Positions 31,390-43,700 of a DNA stretch of 64,000 bases are shown piece by piece (the first letter of the stretch is position 1; each line of letters begins with the position of its first letter). The translations under genes were made by a program, and so were the position numbers. The notes below the pieces were generated by a model. The model searched no databases, was not told the origin of the DNA, and was given only the letters and a program-made list of their open reading frames with translations. This DNA comes from Owenia fusiformis (lineage: Eukaryota > Annelida > Polychaeta > Sabellida > Oweniidae). Location: assembly GCA_903813345.2 (NCBI GenBank), contig CAIIXF020000007.1:6203730-6267729 (forward strand). Direction: 5' to 3'.

Positions 31390-32653
31390 CAGGGCGTATC
31401 AAAAAACGCAACAAGTAGTTATCTCGTAAAATCACAAAACTAATGATGACTACACCAATTTCATTCAATGTACCATAACGCCACGTCTCTCCTCTTTGCA
31501 ATGATATGTCATTTATTCACATGTGGTAATGGTTGGGTGAGAAATCCTTCCATTTGCACAGTGGGTCAAAATCGGCTCTGCTCCAAGTTTTAGATATTGC
31601 AAAAATCAGTACAAGGGCTAAGCGCCAATGGGAGTTCCCTTGACTTGAATTGTTGAGTCTTTTTCTTTGGGGAGCTATCTCAGGAGCATCTGTGCTCACA
31701 ATTCCTCCACCAGATATTGCAAAACCTCGAGAAAGAATTGCCCATGGACTGCTTTTCTCTGCTTTAACCCACAGATGACTCAGGGCTGAACCATGCATGA
31801 TAGGGACAGATGAGCGCATCTTTATATGCAAGTGGGTCAAAATCGGCTCTGCTCCAAGTTTTAGATATTGCAAAAATCAGTACAAGGGCTAAGCGCCAAT
31901 GGGAGTTCCCCTGACTTGAATTGTTGAGTCTTTTTCTTTGGGGAGCTATCTCAGGAGCATCTGTGCTCACAATTCCTCCACCAGATATTGCAAAACCTCG
32001 AGAAAGAATTGCCCATGGACTGCTTTTCTCTGCTTTAACCCACAGATGACTCAGGGCTGAACCATGCATGACAGGGACAGATGAGCGCATCTTTATATGC
32101 AAGGAAGTGGTGGCAATTTGGAGGGGTTATATGCTGTATTATTGCAAGAGTATGAGTATGAACACTTGACTGTCTATGCCACACCTGTCACACCTTCTTC
32201 CAATAGCCCCTATGCCCCTTGTACTGACTTTTGCCATGTTTAAAACTTAGGTCCGAGCTGAATTTTGCCCAACTTTGCAAAATTAATGATTATTCGGCCA
32301 ATCATGACTCCCTGTGAATGAATGATATTTCATTGCAAAGAGGAGTAATTTGGCTTTTTGGTACATTGAATGAAAAGGATGCAGTCAGCATTGGTTTTAT
32401 GTTTTCTTACAATATTTCATCGGGCTCCGTACACTGACTTTTGCGATGTTTATAACTTGGTCCAAAGCTAATTTTGCCCCACTTTGCAAATGGAATGATT
32501 ACTCGCTCAACCATGACCAAATATCAATGAATGATATATCATTGTAAAGAAGAGACACGTGGCTTTATGGTGCATTGAATGAAATCAATGCTGTTATCAC
32601 TGGTTTTGTGTTTTTACGAGATAACAATCTGTTGCGTTTTTTTATACGCACTG
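31390..32653. mobile_element. TA-flanked element with ~185-bp inverted ends and internal tandem repeats
   Basis: Terminal repeats CAGGGCGTATCAAAAAACGC and, on the complement of the right end, CAGTGCGTATAAAAAAACGC, each flanked by TA. Similarity of the arms extends to about 31,575 and 32,469. Inside are two near-identical 271-bp direct repeats (31,561-31,831 and 31,832-32,102). Their open frames are repeat artefacts. A diverged ~208-bp direct duplication lies around 32,215 and 32,424. No transposase. Length 1264 bp. Confidence 0.85.
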
Positions 32654-32999
32654 TATAATACACAGGAATTTTTGGTTGATTTTAAAAAATCCCCTCAAAA
32701 TAATATTTCATTGACAAGATACTTTTTTAAAATCAACCAAAATTTCCTTTGTACAATTACAATATTGAGAGACCTAAACATGTTGTGTTTATGTCGTTTT
32801 GTTCCAATGAGGTTCGGAAAGATGTTTCATTTCACTCTGGGAACGTGATACCAAGAACAAAACAAGTCTTTGATGTGTTTTCTAAAACAATATAGATGAA
32901 AGTATATATATTTTTTTCAAATTAAACATATTGTTACCATTCAAAAGATAACCATTAAATTGACGATGTGTTAATTAATGTCATATACCGCAGGTGCAA

Positions 33000-33250
33000 T
33001 AAAAGATATATTCTTTCCCGGATCGAGGGGACCTACGAAAAATATTTACCCGAATATAGAATATATTCCCGGTTGATATGTCCCTGAAACCTCATCAGGT
33101 ATGAAATACTCTAGAGTATTTCCACGGTTGGTTGGACATTTTCTGAACTGTGGACAATTGGACAATATGACGACTCTCGGACAGATAAATTATATTTGCC
33201 TCGGGATAATCCCAATACTGATCCTCTTATAGGATAATCTCTTTATATTC
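33000..33250 (-). repeat. Palindrome-rich repeat, diverged copy E
   Basis: Contains gcctcgggataatcccaat and cctcttataggataatctc, as on the complement of copies C and D. It also has cccggttgatatgtccc-type GC-flanked AT blocks. Strongly decayed. Confidence 0.5.
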
Positions 33251-36200
33251 TTCAATTTAGTGTATGAAGCATTACATAACTTCTTGTCGTTTCATTTGGG
33301 AACTTGGGATAGGGTTACACTTTCAACCTTGGGTTATTGTTTTTTAGTTCCACTCTATTGATTTAAAAACAAAACAAACATTTATTTAAAGAACACTGAA
33401 TTTATTTTACCATTTGGTTTAACGAATGATTGTACAATAAAAGGTTATAATTACTATTCCCGTATCAATACATCCTAACCTCTCGTGTAGAAAAGGTATT
33501 TTAGATGATTCTGAATATTGAAATGCGTCTTGGTGCCCTATAACATGTTCTTGTTTCAGTATGTCACATTTTACCTTACCTGAACTCTCAACAGACCAAA
33601 AAGAGATATAGGTTTAAGGAAATATACAATGAGTTACATGAAACGTACTGGTTATTATTGAAATGTTAACATTTAAGCATAATTTACAAGCCTTTTGTCT
33701 TGATTGTCAATCCACTCACAGTATTTCAAGCATTCACAAACATCTACTCTTCTTGCCTATAAGTGATTCGAAAGTCCTATTTTGAATACAGACATTTTAA
33801 TGAAACAAGTGTCTTGTTGCAGGGCGCGCAAGACTCTCTTTGAAATCGACAGCTGAGTCTACATTACATATATTGCAAACATATACATGGTCACTATAAA
33901 CCTTACATGAACAGTAAGCATAAATCATATAGAGTATTTGTAAATAAATCAATTTTTTATAATATGGTGCATTCATAGAATCGAACTATCAAATGAGCCC
34001 AACGCACAGGGGAGCAAACGACCGAGTTTCATTGTACCGCCCCAAGTGTCCCTTTGCAATTATAAGATACATTAAAGATACATAGCTTTTAAATTGCAAT
34101 AGTTATTCTATGTACTGTTTATATTCATTTTTAAATATAAATTAATGTTAAACTCTGTAACTTACAAGACTACTTATAAATCAAAGTAAAAAGTTACAAA
34201 GAATATTGCAATTTATGATTCAGTTCTTTCAAATCTGGAGAACAATATAATTGATCTAACACGAGCTGAATATGAACTAATAATATACAGTGTAGTCCAA
34301 AAATTGTGGCATTTGTAAATTATATGCAGATTATTTATCATCTAAAACACACCGACATTTTACTGAGCATAGTTCATTCAATTGTGCATTAGCTATTAAG
34401 TTTACAGGGGAAATTCACTAAGTGAATGGATTAAACTAGCAAATGTTTGATAGGAACCCATTCTCTTAAATGTACACTTGTCAATTTTACTGCTACTATT
34501 TCAAATATTTTTACGAAGCTTTAATGAACATGTTGCTATATGCGTTTTATGAAATTAAATAACATATGGGAGAAGGAACATGTCAGAGGTGGCAGTTGCA
34601 TAACCCAAAGAACTATTCAAGTGACAGAATCATTGTTTCCATATTTCATATTATATATCATTTTTTCATATTTTTGTAAAAAAACTAAACCGAAAGTGAC
34701 CTCAATACACTGGACGAAAGACCCTAGATAATTCCCGGGGATTCATTCTAAATTTTGGCGAAGATTTATATTGGCGAATTTTTTCAATTTCGCCAAATTC
34801 GCCAAATTAAAGCGGGCGCCAAATTAACCCAATCTACAGTATATGTATGTAAAAATATTGTATAACTGTACTTGATAAACTGAAACAAAAAAAAAATTGC
34901 AAAAAAAAAATAAATAAAAAAAAAAATAAATAAAAAAAAAAGAAGAATCATTGTTTCCATTTTCCAATTAAGGCAAAACTGACGTACAAGTTATTTACAC
35001 AGCTTTCAAGATCAACTATAAGCAACTTTAATATCATTTGTGCTCTGGAAAATAAACTTTTCTAAGATACTAAATCAAAATATGTGATTATTACTACATG
35101 TTGCAACAATATAGGAGAGGGACTTCATTTACCAGTTCGAACCAAAGTGCCTTCTTTCTAGAGAAGAATATTCTGTCAGTAATAGACACAACAATAAACA
35201 ACAAATTATGCTTGATACGAATCAGTTTCAATACAAAGCAAATATTTGGATTTTGACCATGTTGAAGTTTTTTTTAATAAGGTAGCTTTGAGGAAAACCA
35301 ACAGACTGCAAATTGAATGAATTATTTCAAAACGGGGTCTCGGGTTTCAACATGTAATTCAGAAGAATATGGGCCAAATCAAACATTGGCTTGTTAAACC
35401 AATTAGCATGGAAGGCTACATTTATAAACTTTGCAGCAAATGTACATTAGGATGAATAATGAACAGTAAAATGTTGGTGCATTTTAGTAAGTAAGTAGTA
35501 CATTAAATGTTCCAATTTTTTGGACCACCCTGTAGCATATATATTCTAATAGCACATGGCTCCGACTAGCCTATGCAAGGATGAACTAAAAAGCTTGATC
35601 TAGTTTAAGAGACAGACAAAGGCACGACTGAACATCTGAAGACCCTAGATCAGTGATGGATACAATTGTTCCAACGACTTTGAACCAGAAAAGCAAGACT
35701 TGTGAGGTTCAAACAAATCAAATATTGAAGCAATCCAGACACACCCGGCAAAATGTTGCTACTTCGGTCAAACCAAAACCTGAAGAAGGTTCTGGTCAGA
35801 CATGACTGAAAAAGTCAGGTTGGGGGCATTTAAAACAAGAGAGAACATTAAACAGTTGACTCATACGTAAAAAGAACTTAAGCTGACGCAATTTAAGTAA
35901 ATAAAATCCTAGTGAACAGCCAAATAAAACAAACAAGCAAATAACAATGATAACTGATCGACCATCGCCTGATAAGCGATATGTTGAGCAAATAAGCATG
36001 AACTTCGTTTTTGATTTGGTCGTTTGATTATACTCGTTCAGGGGGACAAAACATGGGTACTTTTTAATCGGGTCAATTATAACGAGACAGACAAAACCAC
36101 ATGGGCACAATTCCCAACGATTATATTAAACACAAATTCAGTTTCGTTAGTGGTGGTGATTATGAAACTCTAGATGAGTCAAAAGTCAATATTCAATTTA

Positions 36201-39200
36201 AACTAATTTGAAATGACAGCTCCAATTTCACATGCTCATCATTCAGCTGTAACAAATGAAAAGTGTAGGCCACAAATCAGGTTGAAACGACTTCAATAAA
36301 AGGATGTTTGTATTTTAGTAAAAATTCAATGAACATCCCAAACCTCTTTCAAAGACATTTTATTGATGTGATTGATATGATGTAATGATTTTTGATTAAT
36401 TCCTGACATGACATACATACTCGACTTAAAACGACGCTTTAACACCAATTGACCAATGTAGCCGTCACACCACATAGCACATAGAGAAGATCATGTTCTG
36501 CACATAAATAAATATCAAGTTACAAGTAAAAAATATGTGTCAGCATTTTCAACACTCTTGAAATTGGCACATTTACAATTATTTATCAAAGCACTAATTT
36601 CGTCAATGAACTAAGTATATGTATGTACTTTTTACACAATTGTTATATCAAGAAAAGCACCGGATGAATAAAATTAAATATCTGTTAGTAACAATGACAC
36701 TATGAACAGAAAATACAACAACATATACAAGTGCTCTGCAAATGAAATACATATTGTGAAAAATTTAATAACGATCTTTGTTAAAACCAATTGATTTCAA
36801 AATGGATTTTCTTCCTGCAGTTGCTACAATTTGATCTCTACTGATTCACATCTGTGTACATGCTTTAAAACTTAATTGTATTATTCAGCAGATACACTTG
36901 TTTTGCTAAACATAACAATATATCTGACTTGAACAATTTAACGAGTTTCTGGAACCAATGTTCGAATTTACTCGATGCATTTTTAGATAAAACTTAATAA
37001 TTATGTGTTTGTTCACTACTCCAGCAAGTAGTGGTTATGCATATACACATTGACAATATAGCAACATTTAAGTACTGAGGACGTGAAATACATGGTCGTA
37101 GTAAACGAGTAAACGTACATGGTTATAGTAAACGTACATGATTTCTTTTAACATTTTATACATTTTCATGAGGAAGCTGTATTGGGTTTCAGCAGCTACA
37201 ATACTTTAAAATAAACTATTTAAACCAGGTAGTACTAATACGAAACGTATAATTGCAAACATGATAGAGAAATAACCACATCATTTTGTTGAACATTGAC
37301 TCAATATAGTTTAATAAACAAAACTATCTGGGCCATAATATATTTACAGAGTCAATTTTCAAAATAACATAAATAACAAATATATACATCTTTGACTATC
37401 TCTCTCTTTATATGTAGGACGAATGGGTGGTTTAAGTCCTTGTTTTGTCATCATTCTTGTCCTACGTACAGATCTTATTCTCCATCCTCTAGATCACCAA
37501 TATGCATTTAATGCAAATCCACCGCCCGGTTTGGAGCCCTTTCATTTGGACTTGACCATTTTGCCTGGTGTAACTTTGCAGGTCAAGGTCCCCGGGCCGA
37601 ATGATGACTCTAACTGGCGAATAGGGTCAAGTGGCGGAGTCACAACGCCACGAGACAGTGTTACACAAACCTAAGTCACACCTCTCTGATGCACAGATGA
37701 CTTTCAATAAAGTGCATGGGTGTAGAAATGGCTTAAACCTGACACAATTTAACTGATTCCTGATGCAAATGTTGCATCATCATTTATACTTCATTCAATG
37801 TGTGTGATTTACACTCTAGCCAGTAAATTACAAACCATGTCCATTAAATCTTACGTTCAGTGAACATTTTAGGCTGAACAAAATCTTTCTGTATCAGTTG
37901 CATTTGCAGTCTAAATGCATAAAACTGTGTCAGGACTAGTGTCACAATTCTTCCTCAAGTTATGAAGTTCATTTGTCGCCTCTCCTCACTTAACGCGTAA
38001 AATTGGAGGAGGTTCTGCAAATAAGGTGACAAAAGTCTACATTGCATGCACACTGTGAAGTAGTATTGTGCTAGTCCGCCTTGAAGGGGGTTTGTGTGCT
38101 TGCATTTTCTCTTGCCACTCTTTTCGTTTAGCAAGAAACTCCTAGAAAGCAGAAATATGCGCCCGTCAAGGATGATTCTGCCCTCAAATTGTAACACACA
38201 TTGAAACATGCGTGTGATACAATTATAGGGCAGATATTAATTAGAAATAACAGATTTGTAATGAATAAACTTGAGTTTTTCAGAAATTGATTCAAAATGT
38301 TAAACAAGCCATCATATAGTGATTTATTAGATCATGTTAGCTTCAGATTTTAAAGCAAATGCTAAATCTGACAAGCTTAGTACTATATATTTCTTAAAAT
38401 AACGGTTTGTTTTGTGTGTATTAATAAATGAATGCATGTTGCAGCTGTTGGCGGATTTACATAAAGGACAAAAAAGTAGTCCGAGAAAAGAAATAAGGTT
38501 AAATGTAATAACTGAAAACCATCATCCTTGACAGAGGCATACCACGCGTGGCATGCTGGTCCTTGTGACATTAATATACAATAGGCACATACTTGGTTGC
38601 CCATTTTGATTTCTATAACTTATAGGAAGTCTTATGCTGACCAAATGAGTGGTTATAATATATTAATGTAACAAGCCCCCAGGGACTAGCGTATTGCTGT
38701 CATAGATAAAAAATGAACGTATTTATCAGTAAAGATATAATTAAAAAGCAAGCAAAACCAATATAACCTATATTCCAACTGATTATGAAACAAACGCTTA
38801 TAAAATCAAAGAGTATGGAGAACAGGACAGAGAATTTTACATACGTAAGTATGACGTCAAGAATCAGCAGGAGTCAAACTATTATCAGAAATTGCGGTTC
38901 TCAAAGTCAGTGCCAATTCAAAGAAAAATTCTACCTTTATTCTTGCCTTTTGTAAGCATAAAGAGAAAACGTGTTCACATTTAGACAGATACAGGGTAGT
39001 TGGTAGATTGCAGTGATATCACAAGGTACAAGGACAAGGTGAACCACATTTAAAGTTGTTAACTTGTTCAGAAGACATATAACTATGTATTTACAGTATT
39101 ATTGCAATTTACAAGAAAATAAGATAAAATGCAAGGATCTGATACTAAAGGGGAGCTTGAAATCATGCAGGGAAACTCAGTTGCAATACGCTAGTCCCCG

Positions 39201-40731
39201 TTTTCTGCCCACGCCATTTGAAGATCAAGGTCACTTACACAACCAACTTTGTAAAAATTCTAACCCTCGTCGTATTGTCCATTAAACTAGTGTATTTGTA
39301 TCATATAAATATTGGTAATACAATTATAAAACGTTAATAACATACAGACAATGTTCTGCTGCCGTTTATACTTACCAAATTACTACATGAGCAGAAGTAA
39401 AATCTACATTCGTTAATTTGATTAGTAAAATATTTTATTTTATATTATCAGTAAATTGTAGTATGCTGAGCTTGACGGCAACCTAATCAAAATTAAGGAA
39501 TGTACAATATACACAACAATTCAAATTAATATAACATCAAATGAAATTTGAACACTTTAAGCTAAAAATGACCTTGACCTTCATTGACCTATTAATCCAA
39601 CAGCGGATATCGTTGCTCCTTTCCTGTGATTTTGTAACTGTGTCGTTTCACCACATTGGTTAGTGACACGCTTCAGATAAGTCAACAACTTGGAAGAAAC
39701 TTAAATAAAAGAGGCGAAATGATAATCACCACAATCCTAAGTTAGTGGGTGACAGACACGTATGGTCTTCTCAGGCTTGGCCTATCAGTAGCTAATATTT
39801 ATAACAGGATGGTAATCGAAAATGCGAGTTAATAAGGAAAATGATGTACACCATTTACTTGTCCACAACTAACTTACGTAGAAACTAAACACTACTACAA
39901 GGGTCACCTCTCTTTGAACTGTTCGAAAAAGCACGAATGCTTTTCGAAATCAATTTAGTCGCATTGTTGGCCTGAAATAACAATCAGATATGCACTACGG
40001 TCGTGTATGAAGCTCAATAGCAACTACTGTGATGTTCTATCTAATATGTTTAGTTACAAGATGTATATGCATCTCAATTCCCTACACTTCAAATGCATTA
40101 CTAACTTCTATTACTAATGCTAGATTTAAAACTATAATTAGGATTTGATAAGTTATATTTATTAATATTATTATTGTATGCTCATTAAAGTAGTGCAACT
40201 GCTGAAGCATTAGCGAATGTTGATTAGACGATTATTGATTTACTGTGAATTATAGACAAAGCAAGCTAGAGTCCAAGCATGGGAGATGGAAGATACAGTG
40301 GTATATCAGATGTAATTATTTCATCAAAGTCTATCGATTTTCTACGGTTTAAGAAGGTCTTGTGAATACTTGACTGCATGTAAAGTATATAAAGTAGGGA
40401 CTGAAACGAGATTTTTCAGCAACAAAAATGGAAAAGTCTGAATAGAATTTTCTGAATAACTGTGACTGCTACAGAGATCAAATGGATGAAAAAATGAATA
40501 AATTGAGTGATAGAAAAGGTGAATGTGTTCCTCCTTGTTGTTCTAGCAGTACGTAGTGATATCATAGCTACTCCGTTTGTCTATTTGTTGCATATTTATG
40601 AACTAAACTAATGTATTGGTGTTTGTGATAGCCCATATTAATAAGCCACTGTTCCTAACAAATACAAGTACTTTACAGTTAAAGGCAACCGTACAAGTTG
40701 TATCTGCTTGATACAGTTAAGATAACAACAG
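33251..40731. other. Intergenic region with no clear gene
   Basis: AT-rich. It contains one mariner-sized element (34,288-35,532), an A-rich tract (34,885-34,945), and an isolated 83-codon frame at 37,423-37,674 with an AATAAA at about 37,706. That frame starts MGGLSPCFVIILVLRTDLIL and ends in a Pro/Asp-rich part (PGVTLQVKVPGPNDDSNW). It may be a terminal exon or a chance frame. Confidence 0.5.
34288..35532. mobile_element. Mariner-type non-autonomous element (1245 bp)
   Basis: Ends CAGTGTAGTCCAAAAATTG and, on the complement, CAGGGTGGTCCAAAAAATTG, both next to TA. The length equals a full mariner, but I see no transposase motif in any frame. The interior has an A-rich tract and a cgccaaatt-rich patch near 34,760-34,830. 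The right end resembles that of the transposase remnant at 428, so the same family may have mobilised it. Confidence 0.8.
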
Positions 40732-43700
40732 TTAGATTAAGCAGTATGTGGACAAGTAAACGTGTTTGGTGTTAGTTAAATTCGAAAAATCAGCCAACCA
40801 GCCAACGCATGTCAACACTCTCAATATGTTAAGGTAGTTTACCAGGTATTCCGCATCTTTCCGCTTCATATCTCGCCTTCTTTTACACGCCTGAAAAAAT
40901 CTCAGAGATTAAACTTGGGTAGCTAAGATATTACTTTAAGAGTACAAATGATTGTTTAACCTTAATACAATATATCAATATAATGTTAAATATTTGAAGA
41001 TAATTGATATCCATATGATATGATAAGAGACATTATATTAATCAGAAATAATTCTTAAATTCATGTCATAATATACTTCAATTTTGAAATACTACTATTC
41101 ATAACATTTGTAATTTATTAATTTACTAAAAAAAAGATTACTCACATCAAAATAAAGCCAGAGTATGAACAATATATGCACCAGTACATACAATACACTG
41201 AACGAGATGAAGACGTCCCTTTCAATGTGTTTTATGAATTTTGGTTCATAGTCATAATCCTTAAATAGAGTAACCAGCGAGTGCCAAATGCACACAATAC
41301 ATAGGATCACCAAAGACAGCAGTACGTATTTATCCTGAAATAAAAAAGAAACGCTGTGTCTGTTTATACAAAAAAAGTTAATGAACAGCTTTATTAATGT
41401 ATCGTTTTCAATATACTTTATAATAATACATGGTAGTGTAACACTTATGTGAGTTTTAATGCATTAAGACATGGAGATTTTACATTACAGATCAACTAAA
41501 ATTACTCAGTCACAGGCATTTTAATAAAGTGTCCAGTACTTACTGCTTTGTCATTTGAAAAGTTTATGTCATCGATATCATTTCTAATATCATTATTAAG
41601 TTATTCGATAGTTCATTTTGTACATCGTGTTTAAACTCAGAAGAGTATACTCATGAGAGATTAAAACAATAAACAGATTTAACTAAGTATTGATCCTTGT
41701 TTCTCACTCTAATGAACATCAAAATGTTAGGGAAACAATTTCTAAAAATAATTTTGAAAAAGATTCATATCAAAAAACATTACAATTATTGTATATAGCT
41801 TAATGTTAAATATGACTATTAATCTAACTGTATACTAAGGGTGGGATAACAATGCCATCTATATTAATTGCCGTCTAACAATAATAGCAGAACTGTATTC
41901 GAACAAAAAGTCTTTATTCGTTAGCTGGTTTTAATGGTTTGAAGATTCCTTTTGTGTATTTTGAGTACCCATCGTGCATCCGTATACAATTGTTAACTTG
42001 TCATTTGCAACACCAGTGAGGACATGCCTTACACAATATGACATACTGAAGAGACTATAGACAGATAGATGCACCACTATACCTGTAAGATAAAATATAA
42101 CGGTACAGTATTGACAGGGTGTTTCAAAATTTGAAAGCCAACAACCGATGTCAAACCGAACATGCAGAAAAAAGATTGCTTGCCATGCATCAGTACCAAA
42201 CAAGTATGCATGAGAGCCATTTGGGTGAAGGAATTTACAACATTCAGAAAATATAGACTGTATATATTTCTGACGTACATTTAAGACACAATATTAGGTC
42301 CTGAGATAAAGCTGAGTCATGAATTTCGATAGTAATCCAAGAAGAAATAATAAGTGTGTGCCTCATTATTGAAACACCCTGCACCCTTTTCCATAAAACT
42401 TACCATATATGTTAAATAGGATATTTTTGGAAGGCTCTGATTGATCACAAACTTGAATGCTACTGACGTGAGCAGAAGAGTGAAGGAAAGTTGCAATCGG
42501 TTGTGAACTTTGTCCGGCTCCACAGCAAACGTTGCAAACGATAGAGCAGTGATGAAGAACTGAAATTAGAAATTCTTTGTTACTGTTTGAAAAATAGCGG
42601 CTCGCCTAAATTGTGACCCAAGTGATAATACTGCCCGTTGTTCGCAAATCATCTGGATAGAGTAACCTTTCTTAACCCATGAGCCCGGTGTCTAAGTCAG
42701 GCAAAGTAAGATCATTTTGGATACACATCAAAGGCTTGCCACTTAGTAGCCATCTCACAACTTACCATTATTGTTAAATAAGATATTTTTGGTAGACTTT
42801 GGTTTATTACCATCTTGAATGCGACAGACGTTAGAAGCAATGTAAAGGCTAAACGTAGTCGATGTTGAGGCTCAAGTACGTTGACGCTGAACGTACAAAA
42901 TGAGAGAACTGTGATGAAAAACTGAAACAAAAAGTCTCTGTTAGCCATGCAAGATACATTTGTGTTATACCAATGAATAAGATTCTAATGCATCATACAC
43001 AATGCATGCCCTGAAACAAGTTTATTGCCTTTAACACCAATCATTCTTTAACATTATTAAATGTATCTAGCATCATCATGTTATCTTGAATTAGTCACAC
43101 ACGACATCTTTGTACAATCGTGTATCTTGCATTCTGATTTATCAAAGTCCCTCTTTACCTAACGCTTCTGAACTATTCCAAAAGGATAGTAAAGGCTGTG
43201 GATCCCACAATGTGTATCTTGCATAATGTATTCTCTTACCAAGTTACTAAGTTTCTTGGTACTCTCCACGTTTGATTTCTATTTCCTGACGGCAAAGCAA
43301 TGTGCGATATAATGAATATGGTATAATATATATAACATCTGTTGCATGTACAACGGCAAATACTTACCATGATGAGAAAAACATTCCAGAAAAAGAATCC
43401 AGGTCTTCTAGCAGCCCTGCATGTGACGGATAGTGCCGGGTGTGACCTGCTCTGCGTGGAATAGTCTTGAGTCATTACTTTTCTGTTCACTTCAATATGC
43501 TCGTGTAATTTCCATTCCTGTAGATACAACCATCGTGGTTAATGTAATGTTATTGTACGACACTAAGTTATGTTTTTTTTTTTATTAAACGTTAGATTAC
43601 TTCTCGATCAATATATGCTTTTCATTGATCAGAATGAAATGATTTCTTTGTTCTAAATCATTTTAAGTGTCATTTTAATCATATCGGTTCAGAATAATAA

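Noticed and set aside
31517-32102. Two near-identical open frames
   Set aside because: Result of the 271-bp tandem repeat inside a transposon.
38675-39210. Short inverted match around caatacgctagtccc
   Set aside because: Only about 18 bp alike; not enough to call an element.
41931-42280. Open frames between pore exon and M3 exon
   Set aside because: Overlap the small TIR element; the phase needed for an extra channel exon meets a stop at once.
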